NCBI GenBank assembly: GCA_963710535.1
Contig: CAVQAW010000008.1
Coordinates: forward strand, 310,001-374,000
Source: Pelagihabitans sp963710535
Lineage (GTDB): Bacteria > Bacteroidota > Bacteroidia > Flavobacteriales > Flavobacteriaceae
Length of the DNA: 64,000 nt
Direction: 5' to 3'
The translations under genes and the position numbers were made by a program. How positions within the stretch are numbered: position 1 is the stretch's first letter; every line of letters begins with the position of its first letter. Of the stretch, positions 24,671 through 33,979 are shown piece after piece. The notes under the pieces were generated by a model. The model did no database searches, was not told the origin of the DNA, and saw nothing but the letters and a program-made list of their open reading frames with translations.

Positions 24671-25687
24671 TCCCCTTAATATTTTCAAGAACGCACTGTG
24701 CTGTTCATCAGTGTAATCAAGGTGGGTCACGATGCGCAACTTTCCTTGGCCCATACCTATGATATGCACTTCTTTCTGAAGTAATTTCTCCAAAAAAACC
24801 TGGGCAGTCATTCGGGCTTCGTCCAATTCAAAAATGATGATGTTCGTTTCAATGGGCTCTACCTTTCGGATAAATGACAACCCCTGTAGCACTTCGCCGA
24901 TTTCCCTGGCCTTCTGATGGTCTTCCGCCAATCGATTGAACTGATGGTCCAATGCATAAATTCCGGCCGCGGCCAAATATCCTGCCTGCCGCATCCCCCC
25001 GCCCAGCACCTTTCTGATTCTCAGTGCGCGATCGATCATGGCTTTGCTACCTACCAATACTGACCCCACTGGGCACCCTAAGCCTTTACTGAGGCAAACG
25101 CTGATACTATCGAACATGGCGCCATAGGTTTTTGGAGATTCTTTTTTGGCAACCAAGGCATTCCACAATCGGGCCCCATCAAGATGATATGCCAACCCAT
25201 GTTTTTTGCAAACGGTACGAATCCGTTCCAATTCCGCCAAATCCCAACAGGCTCCCCCTCCTTTGTTGGTGGTATTCTCAATGCAAACCAAGCTGGTCAA
25301 CGGACTGTGGTAAAAATCGGGCGGATTTATGGCAGCTTCAACCTGGGGTGCCGTCATCATTCCCCGATTTCCATCGACCAGTTTACAGGAAACCCCACTG
25401 TTGAAACTTACCCCGCCCCCTTCATAATTGTACACATGGGCATACTTGTCGCAGATAAGTTGATCTCCTGGCTGGGTGTGCAGTTTAATGGCGGTTTGGT
25501 TGGTCATGGTGCCCGACGGAAAGAACAGGGCCGACTCCATCCCGAACAAGGCAGCGATCTTTTCTTCCAAAGCATTCACACTCGGATCTGCCTTAAAAAC
25601 ATCATCTCCTACCTTGGCGGAAAACATCGCTTCGAGCATCCCCTTGGTCGGCTGGGTGACCGTATCGCTAATCAGGTTTATTTTCAA
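24665..25687 (-). CDS. ltaE: Low-specificity L-threonine aldolase
   Basis: This PLP enzyme cleaves L-threonine and L-allo-threonine to glycine and acetaldehyde. Motifs are the N-terminal SDTVTQPTKGMLEAM and VGDDVFKADPSVNALE, the active-site lysine region SVCLSKGLGCPVGSVLVGS, and HLDGARLWNA with the PLP-binding Asp. Family members begin directly at the motif MxINLxSDTVT; the only matching start here is TTG at 25687 (340 aa). An ATG at 25753 overlaps the upstream metalloprotease gene by 13 bp and would add 22 non-homologous residues. Overlap makes coupling with that gene possible, so the start is uncertain. Confidence 0.9.
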   Translation of the reverse strand: MKINLISDTVTQPTKGMLEAMFSAKVGDDVFKADPSVNALEEKIAALFGMESALFFPSGTMTNQTAIKLHTQPGDQLICDKYAHVYNYEGGGVSFNSGVSCKLVDGNRGMMTAPQVEAAINPPDFYHSPLTSLVCIENTTNKGGGACWDLAELERIRTVCKKHGLAYHLDGARLWNALVAKKESPKTYGAMFDSISVCLSKGLGCPVGSVLVGSKAMIDRALRIRKVLGGGMRQAGYLAAAGIYALDHQFNRLAEDHQKAREIGEVLQGLSFIRKVEPIETNIIIFELDEARMTAQVFLEKLLQKEVHIIGMGQGKLRIVTHLDYTDEQHSAFLKILRGL

Positions 25688-25740
25688 TGTTTTGTGTTTA
25701 AATTGAAAGTCATCAAGGCCAAAAGTGCCAAAATAATCAT

Positions 25741-28140
25741 TTAATCCCCACAATCCATTCCTATGGGCGAACCATCGGGGATGGTCGCTACGGGGAGGAC
25801 CTTGAATTGTTCGGGATGCCTGTAAAAATTATCGATTCGCCGCATCATCTCCATCGCATAGGTATCGTCGAGCGAAGTCAGATAAGAAGCGCTCAGCGAC
25901 CTTATCCTTTTATTGGCAATGGCATTGACCTGTGGGTGAACCTTGTCATTCGCTGCCAAGTTCATCAAATGGAAAAGTACCCGGAAATTGACGATCTGCT
26001 GTACCTCTTTCAAATAAGGGTCTTTGTGCTTTTTCTCAATGGTGGCTGAGATCACCGCTCCCAAAACTTCGTCCAAACCTATATTGTCGCCATCCAAGGC
26101 TTTTTGCTGGATCAGCCTGGAGGCACGTTCAGGATGCAGCAAGAGCTCCAAGGTCATGTCTGCCGCCGTTTCCGGTGCCGCAAGGGCGTCGAACGAAACT
26201 CCGGTTCTTCCTTTGAGTGATTCCCTTGTTCGATTAAATCCTATGGCACGGGGAGGAAACAGGCTTAACTTTTCTTTCGGAATGGCGATCTGCGAGGCAT
26301 CCAAGGTCTTTACAATACTGGCCAAAGCCTGTTGTTGTGCATTTTTATCCACGATTTTAACGGTAAGCTGGCCATCGCCCTTAACCGCATAGTTGTAATC
26401 CAAGCCTCCGATGACCTTTGAAACGGCTTCGGTTTGATATCGATGGAAGAAATAGAGCGGTGCAAAAACATCTTCCAAGACTGCATTGGCCTCATTTTTT
26501 CGGATGTTGTCGATCGAAAAATTATGGATGGCCACTTCACGGATTTTTAGAACGTCATCCAATTCAGTGCTCACGTTCTTCCCGTTGTCCCATAGGTGTG
26601 CTAAAACATGGGCGCCCCCCATGGGCCTCGCATCCTGATCGGAAATATATCGCAGTCCGGCTTGGCTCGCCCCTTCCAATATTTTGTTAAGGGCTTGTTT
26701 TTGATCACTTCCTTCAGGAAAATCGGCGTAGGAATAAGCCACGGTTACCTTATCCCATGCCCCGATACCGGTGGTATAAGCATCGGAAAAATCGATTTTA
26801 CCATCGACCAGATGAAATTGAGGATGGGGGTAATCCATTACCGAGGCCCTGTTGTTTGTACTTGCCGCATAATTATGGGCAAATCCCAAGGTATGTCCAA
26901 TTTCATGTGCGGAAAGTTGGCGAATTCTTGCCAAGGACATGGAAAGCATGGCCTCATGGTTATCGTCGCGATCTGCGAACGGCCTGTTCATCAGTGCCTG
27001 GGCGATCAAAAAATCTTGTCGAATGCGCAAACTTCCCAGACTCACGTGCCCCTTCATGATTTCTCCTGTTCTCGGATCGGTGATGCTGCTCCCATAACTC
27101 CAGCCCCGTGTCGAGCGATGTACCCACTGGATTACATTGTAGCGTACATCGAGAGGATCTACATCATCGGGCAACATCTTCAGTTGGAAGGCATCTTTGT
27201 AGCCCAAGGCTTCAAATGCCTGGTTCCACCACTGTCCTCCTTCCAGGAGCGCTGAGCGAACAGGCTCTGGTGTTCCATTGTCGAGATAATATATGATAGG
27301 CTCAACCGCCTCGCTCACCGCTGCGGCGGGATCTTTTTTCACCAACCGGTGACGTGTAACGAACTGTTTTAAAATGGGTTCCTCCACCGGAGTGGCATAG
27401 TCGTAATAGGAAAAGGGGTAGGAACCGCTTCTTGGATCGAACTCCCGCTTTTGATACCCGCCATCGGGAAGTTCAATAAAGGAATGGTGCTGTGCCACGG
27501 TGACCAAATCTGGATTCGGGGTCACCGAACGGATATGACCGCCCTTGGCGTCGCCCTTGAAAGTCAGCGTAAGGTCGAACTCGATATTTTTGGGAAAGGC
27601 CTTGGTGCGTTCCATCGCCATGGCACTTCTATCCTTGTCCAGGCTATAGGTTCCCTGATCGGCCGCTTTCAATCGCTGTATCACCCCATGGGCATCCTGC
27701 ATTAAAAAATCGGAAAGATCAATCACAAATTTACCATTGTTTTCGTCCTCGATCTTAAAGCCGAACAACACCGATTTGGCAAAGGCCTGCTCTACCGATT
27801 TTTTTTCCTGCTCGTTGTCGGTCAACGCCCTATATTTGAGGTTGGGCTGTATCAGGAGCAATTTATTTCCAGCTCTTTTAAAATACACAACCTGCTCATT
27901 TCCAAGTTGTCCCCTATCCAATCCTAAATCATTGCTTCCAATACCGCTGCTCAAGGAGTACACATAGAGAAATTCCTTTTCCAGCTCTGGAACTTCCATG
28001 AATATTTTGTCGGTCTTGGCATCATAATAGAAATTAAAAAAGCCTTCGAATTTCCGGTATTCCTTGCTTTTCTCTGCAAACTGGCTATGGCCCAATTGAA
28101 CGATGAACAAGGCAAAAAATAGTAATTTTACTGTTTTCAT
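25741..28140 (-). CDS. Secreted zinc-dependent metalloprotease, DUF5117/DUF4953-type
   Basis: This 799-aa protein has a signal peptide (MKTVKLLFFALFIVQLGHSQ) and the extended zinc motif HEIGHTLGFAHN: His412, Glu413, His416 and His422, of the HExxHxxGxxH metzincin type. The N-terminal domain (FNFYYDAKTDKIFMEVPE, VYSLSSGIGSNDLGLDRGQ) and the order of segments match the large Bacteroidota zinc-dependent metalloproteases with DUF5117 and DUF4953 regions. It should act in the periplasm or at the cell surface. The upstream frame extends 13 codons (to 28179) but the signal peptide fixes 28140. It diverges from the CP-ATP-grasp cassette across 195 bp. Confidence 0.92.
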   Translation of the reverse strand: MKTVKLLFFALFIVQLGHSQFAEKSKEYRKFEGFFNFYYDAKTDKIFMEVPELEKEFLYVYSLSSGIGSNDLGLDRGQLGNEQVVYFKRAGNKLLLIQPNLKYRALTDNEQEKKSVEQAFAKSVLFGFKIEDENNGKFVIDLSDFLMQDAHGVIQRLKAADQGTYSLDKDRSAMAMERTKAFPKNIEFDLTLTFKGDAKGGHIRSVTPNPDLVTVAQHHSFIELPDGGYQKREFDPRSGSYPFSYYDYATPVEEPILKQFVTRHRLVKKDPAAAVSEAVEPIIYYLDNGTPEPVRSALLEGGQWWNQAFEALGYKDAFQLKMLPDDVDPLDVRYNVIQWVHRSTRGWSYGSSITDPRTGEIMKGHVSLGSLRIRQDFLIAQALMNRPFADRDDNHEAMLSMSLARIRQLSAHEIGHTLGFAHNYAASTNNRASVMDYPHPQFHLVDGKIDFSDAYTTGIGAWDKVTVAYSYADFPEGSDQKQALNKILEGASQAGLRYISDQDARPMGGAHVLAHLWDNGKNVSTELDDVLKIREVAIHNFSIDNIRKNEANAVLEDVFAPLYFFHRYQTEAVSKVIGGLDYNYAVKGDGQLTVKIVDKNAQQQALASIVKTLDASQIAIPKEKLSLFPPRAIGFNRTRESLKGRTGVSFDALAAPETAADMTLELLLHPERASRLIQQKALDGDNIGLDEVLGAVISATIEKKHKDPYLKEVQQIVNFRVLFHLMNLAANDKVHPQVNAIANKRIRSLSASYLTSLDDTYAMEMMRRIDNFYRHPEQFKVLPVATIPDGSPIGMDCGD

Positions 28141-28335
28141 TTCAATTTTATTAGGTGCTAAATTTAGACAAAAATGCACAATATGAAATTTCTATTTGAT
28201 AATCTGGAAGGAAAATGAAATTGTCATGAATCGTTTGAAATTATTAAGGGTTTTGTAATTTTACGCTTCTTTTTTGTGGAATTTCCATTATAAAAATCCC
28301 CGAAATCGTTTATCTTTTCGCTAAAAGTAAGTGGC

Positions 28336-29799
28336 ATGGAAAAATTGGAAAACCAGATATTTTCTTCCTATCAAAGGAACCCTTCCTTGTATGATGAAAT
28401 TTTTGACGAAAAAGGAGATGTAAAGGCCGTCTATCGGAAACTTTTTGAATTATACGGCGCGCACTCCATACAGGATTATGTGAAATTGAACGAAAAGGCA
28501 AAATCGTCTTTCTTTAATCAAGGTATCACCTTCCAGGTATATGGTGGAAAGGAAAGTCAGGAAAAAATATTTCCGTTCGACCTTTTTCCAAGAATCATCG
28601 ATACCGCGGAGTGGGATATTATTGAGCGGGGGGCCATACAGCGCAGCAAAGCACTCAATCTTTTTCTTTGGGATATCTATCACGAAAAAAAAATCATCCG
28701 TCAGGGAATCATACCCATGGAACTGATCAGTTCGTCGGCCAATTATCTGCACCAAATGATCGGGGTCGACCCGCCCGGCGGCATTTATAATCATATTTCC
28801 GGCACCGATGTCATCAAACATAATGATGGTAAATACTATGTACTGGAAGACAATATCAGATGTCCTTCCGGGGTGAGTTATGTGATCTGCAATCGAACCG
28901 CACTAAAAAGAGCATTGTTCGGCGTCTTCAACCACTATCAAACGTATACGGTCACCAACTACGCCGAAAACCTTTTAGACCTGTTGGAAAGTGTAAAGCC
29001 AAAAGGTGTGGATGTGCCCAACTGCGTGGTGATCACACCCGGAATGTTCAATTCTGCTTTTTATGAACATTCGTACTTGGCCAAAACCATGGGGGTGGAA
29101 TTGGTGGAGGGCCGCGATCTTTTTGTTGAAAACGATTTCGTTTATATGAAGACCATCCAAGGTGCCGAAAAAGTGGATGTGATCTACAGGCGAATTGATG
29201 ACCTTTTTATCGATCCATTGGAATTCAAGCCCGATTCAAGCTTGGGCGTGCCCGGTTTGTTCGCCGCATACAAAAAAGGAAATGTGACCTTGGCCAATGC
29301 ACCCGGCACCGGGGTTGCCGACGACAAAGCGGTTTATACCTATATGCCACAGATCATCAAGTATTATTTGAACGAGGAGCCCATACTCAACAATGTGCAC
29401 ACCTACCACTGCAGTAGGCCAGACGAGCTGAAATATGTATTGGACCATGTGCATGAATTGGTCATCAAACCTGTTGATGAAGCCGGCGGTTATGGCATCT
29501 CCATCGGGAACAGACTCACCAAGCAGGAAATCGAGGCGGTGAAGGCACAGATCAAGGAGCATCCCAGAAAATATGTGGCCCAACCTATTATGTCCTTATC
29601 GGTACATCCCACTTATATAGAGGATACTGAGTCATTCGAACAGCGGCATGTTGATTTGAGGACTTTTACCGTGTTGGGAAAAGACCGGGAGTTTGTGCTC
29701 AAAGGAGGGCTTACCAGAGTAGCGCTCAAAAAAGGAAACCTCATTGTAAACTCGTCCCAAGGGGGCGGCTCAAAAGACACCTGGGTGTTAAAAAAATAA
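28336..29799 (+). CDS. Circularly permuted ATP-grasp protein (COG2308 type)
   Basis: This 487-aa cytoplasmic protein is of the circularly permuted type-2 ATP-grasp family. Visible are YHEKKIIRQGIIPMELI, a Gly-rich GVDPPGGIYNHISGTDVIK, KYYVLEDNIRCPSGVSYVI, and a C-terminal ELVIKPVDEAGGYGISIGN that holds the ATP-grasp lysine and glycine-rich loop. The family is predicted to form amide or peptide-like bonds with ATP (comparative genomics); substrates are unknown. It is first in a tight three-gene set with the alpha-E protein (7 bp gap) and transglutaminase (30 bp gap). TATCTTTT at 28311-28318 is a near match to a -7 element. Confidence 0.92.
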   Translation: MEKLENQIFSSYQRNPSLYDEIFDEKGDVKAVYRKLFELYGAHSIQDYVKLNEKAKSSFFNQGITFQVYGGKESQEKIFPFDLFPRIIDTAEWDIIERGAIQRSKALNLFLWDIYHEKKIIRQGIIPMELISSSANYLHQMIGVDPPGGIYNHISGTDVIKHNDGKYYVLEDNIRCPSGVSYVICNRTALKRALFGVFNHYQTYTVTNYAENLLDLLESVKPKGVDVPNCVVITPGMFNSAFYEHSYLAKTMGVELVEGRDLFVENDFVYMKTIQGAEKVDVIYRRIDDLFIDPLEFKPDSSLGVPGLFAAYKKGNVTLANAPGTGVADDKAVYTYMPQIIKYYLNEEPILNNVHTYHCSRPDELKYVLDHVHELVIKPVDEAGGYGISIGNRLTKQEIEAVKAQIKEHPRKYVAQPIMSLSVHPTYIEDTESFEQRHVDLRTFTVLGKDREFVLKGGLTRVALKKGNLIVNSSQGGGSKDTWVLKK

Positions 29800-29806
29800 C
29801 CAAACT

Positions 29807-30754
29807 ATGCTTGCAAGAGTAGCCAACAACCTATTTTGGATGGGCCGGTATATCGAACGTTCGGAACATACCGCACGATATTTGAACGTCAATTATTTTT
29901 CATCCCTCGACGCGCCTAATGCATTGTCGCAGTCCAGGCAATTTGTCTTACAGTCGATGCTGTTTATGGTCGGTGACCCTGTTGAAGATGAATCGAAAAT
30001 GCTTGATGAAGAATCGGTATTATATCAGATTGGACTCGATCCCCATTTTCCCTTTTCGATCATCAACAATGTGAAATATGCCAGGGAAAATGCGAACAGT
30101 GCCCGCGACCTGATCTCTACCGAGCTCTATGAATCGATCAATAAATTTTATCATTTTGTGCTGAATTACCCAGCAGAAGTGTTCGTCAAAAATGGTCTTC
30201 ACGATTTTACGGTCAATGTCGCAGAGATGTCTTCCGTCTTAAGGGGCAAAATCCGTGGCACCTTATTGCACGATGAAATTTATGCCATCATTATGATGGG
30301 CATCAATATGGAAAGGGCCACCCAGATCATTAGGATCATCAATGCAAAATATAACGATGCTTTAAAGGCCCAGGGGAGTTATGGGGATAAGTTTGGCAAC
30401 AGTTTTGAATGGACCACCTTGCTCAAATGCGCCGAGTCCTATGATATGATGCGCAGGTATTACAAAAAAAAGCCCACCAGTATCTCGACCTTGGAGTTTT
30501 TGATTCTCAATCCCAATTGTCCCAGATCGATCATGAACAGTTTGAATCAAGTTTATGATCATATTCAAGTATTGGACCCCAACAAACGGTACAACAAAAA
30601 TTCCACCGCCTTCTTGGTAGGTAAAGTAAGGGCGGAGTATCAGTATAAATTTATAGAAGAAATTGAGGGGGATATCCAAAACTTCATCGAAAATATCCTT
30701 AACAGTTTATCAGAGATCAGCCAAAAAATGGAAAAGGAATTTTTTGACTATTAG
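29807..30754 (+). CDS. Alpha-E domain protein (DUF403/COG2307)
   Basis: This 315-aa, mainly alpha-helical cytoplasmic protein starts MLARVANNLFWMGRYIERSE, the hallmark N-terminus of the alpha-E family. Later motifs are ARENANSARDLISTELYESI and LLKCAESYDMMRRYYKKKPT. In comparative-genomic studies alpha-E proteins almost always accompany a circularly permuted ATP-grasp protein and a transglutaminase, as here. The role is unknown; a structural or substrate-presenting partner of the ligase is inferred. Seven bases separate it from the upstream gene. Confidence 0.93.
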   Translation: MLARVANNLFWMGRYIERSEHTARYLNVNYFSSLDAPNALSQSRQFVLQSMLFMVGDPVEDESKMLDEESVLYQIGLDPHFPFSIINNVKYARENANSARDLISTELYESINKFYHFVLNYPAEVFVKNGLHDFTVNVAEMSSVLRGKIRGTLLHDEIYAIIMMGINMERATQIIRIINAKYNDALKAQGSYGDKFGNSFEWTTLLKCAESYDMMRRYYKKKPTSISTLEFLILNPNCPRSIMNSLNQVYDHIQVLDPNKRYNKNSTAFLVGKVRAEYQYKFIEEIEGDIQNFIENILNSLSEISQKMEKEFFDY

Positions 30755-30784
30755 AATAAAGGCAATAGCATATCTTCGCACATT

Positions 30785-31642
30785 ATGTCTTTAACATATT
30801 CTATTATCTACACTGCCGAGAACAGTTATGAACATTGGGTTCATAAGGCAGATTGGCAATTCTTGATCATCCCGGAAACCAATGTCACCCAGGAATTTGT
30901 GAATATTGAATTCACCAATTCGATCCATGCCGTCAATCATTTTTCCATCAATGGGTACGGTTTTCCGACCATAAGGATACACCCTAAACAGCAGTTCAAG
31001 GAAATCTCCTTCAAAGCCGCCTTCACTTTGCTAAAAAAAGAGGTGAATCCTTTCGATTTCGAACCACATGACAATCCCAAGGAGGCTTACAAGAAAATTG
31101 GGGAACTCGATTTTAAGGTTGATTTTGAATCGTTTTTGACCCCAACGCCCTATACCTTGATTCCGCAAAAACACCATGATATCTATCTTTTTGACGTTAC
31201 AAAATCAATTTTTGAAAACCTCCAGGAATTGAACCACTGGACCTTTTTAAAGATTTATTTTAAAACGGGAGTGACCGATGTGAACACCACCGTTGATGAG
31301 ATAATAGAAAAGCGTCATGGGGTCTGTCAGGATTTCTCACATCTGTTCTGTGCGATTGCCCGGCTCAACGGCATTCCCTCCAGGTATGTTTCGGGCTATC
31401 TTCATCAGGGCAATGGCTATTTCGGGGATTCCCAAATGCATGCCTGGGTAGAATCCTATGTTCCTTTTGTAGGCTGGATAGGTTTTGACCCGACCAATGA
31501 TATCCTGGTCGGCACCAATCACATCAAGGTAACCCATGGCAAAGACTACAAGGATTGCTCCCCGCTACGGGGCGTAGTGCTCTCGAAGGGCAACAACGAA
31601 ACCCGACATACGGTTCAGGTCTTGGGCCAGCAACAACAATAA
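30785..31642 (+). CDS. Transglutaminase-like cysteine peptidase/amidase
   Basis: This 285-aa protein has an N-terminal beta domain (residues 1-150, including HAVNHFSINGYGFPTIRI) and a transglutaminase core. The triad is Cys181 (RHGVCQDFSHLF), His219 (SQMHAWVES) and Asp235 (IGFDPTND). No signal peptide is seen, so it is probably cytoplasmic with its partners. Bacterial proteins of this type usually hydrolyse or transfer amide bonds. In the same operon as an ATP-grasp ligase it may process or recycle the product, by inference. Confidence 0.93.
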   Translation: MSLTYSIIYTAENSYEHWVHKADWQFLIIPETNVTQEFVNIEFTNSIHAVNHFSINGYGFPTIRIHPKQQFKEISFKAAFTLLKKEVNPFDFEPHDNPKEAYKKIGELDFKVDFESFLTPTPYTLIPQKHHDIYLFDVTKSIFENLQELNHWTFLKIYFKTGVTDVNTTVDEIIEKRHGVCQDFSHLFCAIARLNGIPSRYVSGYLHQGNGYFGDSQMHAWVESYVPFVGWIGFDPTNDILVGTNHIKVTHGKDYKDCSPLRGVVLSKGNNETRHTVQVLGQQQQ

Positions 31643-31707
31643 ACTTATCCAAAGCATCCCCAAAACTATAAAAGAATGCTATTTTTACGCAAAATAGAAT
31701 ATTCAAT

Positions 31708-32812
31708 ATGGTGACGATAGATCGATCGAAAGGACTTATTGAGCGTCTTGGTGCGTTAAGGAGGTATCTTTGACATAGATGCCAAGTTGATCGAAATAGA
31801 AAACGAACAGGAAAAAACCCTAGATCCAGGCTTCTGGGACAATCCCCAGGAAGCGCAGGAACACATGCGTTTTATCCAATCGAAAAAAAAGTGGGTAGAC
31901 CAATACGAGGAGGCCAAAATTTTGGTGGGCGACCTTGAGGTTTTACTGGAATTCAGCAAAGAAGGCGAAGTTTCCGATGAGGAGGTTATGGCACAATATG
32001 AACGTGCTGAAACCGCTATTGAAAATCTCGAATTCCAAAACATGCTATCCGAGGAAGGTGACGAACTCTCGGCCGTGATACAGATAACCGCTGGTGCCGG
32101 CGGTACGGAAAGCTGTGATTGGGCCTCCATGCTGATGCGTATGTATCTGATGTGGACCGAAAAAAATGGTTTTTCGGTCAAAGAATTGAACTATCAAGAA
32201 GGCGATGTGGCCGGAATAAAGACCGTGACCCTCGAAATCGACGGCGATTATGCCTTCGGTTGGTTGAAAGGCGAGAACGGAGTACATCGTTTGGTGCGCA
32301 TTTCTCCATTCGACAGCAATGCGAAGCGGCATACTTCATTCGCATCGGTTTATGTTTATCCATTGGTGGATGACAGTATAGAAATTGACGTCAACCCAGC
32401 AGATATTGAGATTACCACAGCACGATCAAGCGGGGCTGGCGGTCAAAATGTCAACAAAGTGGAAACTAAGGTACAATTGTTCCACAAACCCACCGGAATC
32501 CAAATTTCATGTTCCGATTCAAGAAGCCAACACGACAATCGGGCGACGGCCCTTAAAATGCTGAAATCGCAATTATATGAAATCGAACTCCGCAAGAAAA
32601 TGGAAGCCCGTAAGGAAATAGAATCCTCGAAAATGAAGATCGAATGGGGCTCACAAATCCGCAATTACACCATGCAACCTTATAAGCTGATCAAAGACGT
32701 ACGCACCGGAGAAGAAACCAGTAATGTGGAAGCTGTAATGGACGGCGACATCAATAACTTTCTAAAAGCCTTTTTGATGATGACAGGTCAAAAATCGGAA
32801 GAAAACCAATAG
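31708..32812 (+). CDS. prfB: Peptide chain release factor 2, programmed +1 frameshift
   Basis: RF2 (367 aa) ends translation at UGA and UAA. The gene is two frames. ATG at 31708 runs 21 codons to CTT TGA (31768-31773); reading then shifts +1 and continues from GAC at 31772 to 32812. The slip site AGGAGG TAT CTT TGA C is the classic prfB signal, with the Shine-Dalgarno-like AGGAGG at 31759-31764. The SPF anticodon-like motif (ISPFDSNAKRHTSF) and catalytic GGQ (SSGAGGQNVNKVE) are present. The coding sequence is therefore joined 31708-31770 and 31772-32812, and low RF2 favours its own synthesis. Confidence 0.97.
31759..31774 (+). promoter_or_regulatory. prfB autoregulatory frameshift signal
   Basis: AGGAGG, three bases, CTT and TGAC form the stimulator and slip site. 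AGGAGG pairs with the 16S anti-Shine-Dalgarno during elongation, CTT slips to TTT and the in-frame TGA is bypassed when RF2 is scarce. Known from E. coli; here all elements are in the standard positions. Confidence 0.95.
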
Positions 32813-32943
32813 TTTAGCACCTGAAAGCGACAAAGCAAGAACGTTTATCCGTTCCAAGATGATATCATAAATACCAACCGACAATCCCTAATTTTAGCGA
32901 ATGTCAAATCAGCACGGGCCACATCCACAATCAAGCTATTTCA

Positions 32944-33294
32944 ATGATCAAGATATTGCATAATCCACGTTGTCAGAAATCAAGGAACGCACTTAGCCTG
33001 ATATCCAAATCGGGGGAAGCCGTTCAAGTAGTCAATTATCTTAAAGACATTCCCACCAAAGCAGAATTGCTTCAAATTATCGCACGATTGAACATGGCCC
33101 CAGAAGCCCTTGTCCGTAAAAATGAGGCGCTATGGAAAGAGAAGTATAAAAGCCTAATATTTTCGGGCGATGAGATCATCGACCTAATGCTCGAAAATCC
33201 AAAATTGATCGAACGTCCCATCATAATCCATGGAAATAGGGCAATTATTGGACGCTCTGAAGCCATAGTTCGAGAATTTATGAAAACTTTATGA
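32944..33294 (+). CDS. ArsC/Spx-family thioredoxin-fold protein
   Basis: This 116-aa protein begins MIKILHNPRCQKSRNALSLI, with the single active-site Cys10 in the NPRCxKSR context typical of ArsC-like reductases and YffB/Spx relatives. The later ERPIIIHGNRAIIGRSEAIV segment supplies the conserved cis-Pro-containing RPI and the Arg typical of the family. Length fits. Whether it reduces arsenate is not shown; no ars regulator or arsenite pump is nearby, so a general glutathione/thioredoxin-linked role is equally possible. Confidence 0.88.
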   Translation: MIKILHNPRCQKSRNALSLISKSGEAVQVVNYLKDIPTKAELLQIIARLNMAPEALVRKNEALWKEKYKSLIFSGDEIIDLMLENPKLIERPIIIHGNRAIIGRSEAIVREFMKTL

Positions 33295-33336
33295 GTTGAT
33301 CAACACCATTTCGGATGGCATTGATGTCATTCCTAA

Positions 33337-33353
33337 CCCCCACAAACAGGGGG
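33337..33353 (+). terminator. Possible terminator after the ArsC-like gene
   Basis: CCCCC and GGGGG flank a seven-base loop 43 bp after the stop, with a T-rich but interrupted tract downstream. The short stem makes this a weak call. Confidence 0.35.
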
Positions 33354-33445
33354 CTTTGTAAATTTTTTACGCATTCCTGATTTGTTTTGTTTAGCGTTTA
33401 TTTGATTTTAACAAACAATTAACCGAGCCGGTTTAAACCTTAGTC

Positions 33446-33453
33446 TAATTTTG
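33446..33453 (+). promoter_or_regulatory. Bacteroidota -7 element for the Gly/Tyr-rich protein operon
   Basis: TAATTTTG matches TAnnTTTG exactly and lies 13 bp before the ATG at 33466. The predicted leader is about eight bases, and the element overlaps the more upstream in-frame start, which supports 33466. Confidence 0.5.
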
Positions 33454-33465
33454 AAGTCTTACACC

Positions 33466-33978
33466 ATGAAAACAATTTTTAATTTGAATCTCAACCCTCT
33501 TTTAATCCTCTTGTTTATGCTTCTAATGGCTTCGCCAGTTGCCAATGCCCAGTACGGTTACGGTAATAATGGGTATGGATCCAGCAGTGGTTATGGATAT
33601 GGATACGGCAGACAGCGCAGTGCCATACCCCAAACACAGGAAACCCAACAAGCGCCCGAACCCAAGACCGCCGAAGAACTGGTAGACGGTGAGATGCCCG
33701 CGATCACGGAAGCCCTGGAATTGAACGATTTCGAATCTGCCGTCTTGAGCTCTGTTTTGAAAAAATATGTACAGCAACGTATTGAAATGCAGATCTTGAA
33801 ATTGGACCCTGACAAAATGCGGGAGGGTATGGAAAAAATTACCTTGATGCAGGATGAGGAGCTGAAAGCCGGACTCCCCTTGGAGAAATATGAAGCTTTT
33901 GTGGAACTGCAAAAGAATGGCCTGCAAAAAACCCAAAAGGAAAAGAAAAAACGAAAAAAGAAGAAATCAAAATCATAA
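33466..33978 (+). CDS. Secreted protein with Gly/Tyr-rich segment and Lys-rich tail
   Basis: This 170-aa protein has a signal peptide (MKTIFNLNLNPLLILLFMLL, ending near ANAQ), then a Gly/Tyr-rich stretch (YGYGNNGYGSSSGYGYGYG). A helical domain follows (EALELNDFESAVLSSVLKKY, KMREGMEKITLMQDEELKAG), then a poly-basic end (KEKKKRKKKKSKS). I do not recognise a domain with known function. It lies one base upstream of the ATG of a TonB-type outer-membrane receptor (TAAGATG), so the two are co-translated. A role with that receptor is inferred. Confidence 0.82.
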   Translation: MKTIFNLNLNPLLILLFMLLMASPVANAQYGYGNNGYGSSSGYGYGYGRQRSAIPQTQETQQAPEPKTAEELVDGEMPAITEALELNDFESAVLSSVLKKYVQQRIEMQILKLDPDKMREGMEKITLMQDEELKAGLPLEKYEAFVELQKNGLQKTQKEKKKRKKKKSKS

Positions 33979-33979
33979 G

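Noticed and set aside
31708..31790. prfB as a frameshifted pseudogene
   Set aside because: The in-frame TGA sits in the classical RF2 programmed frameshift signal with AGGAGG upstream; the rest of the gene is intact.
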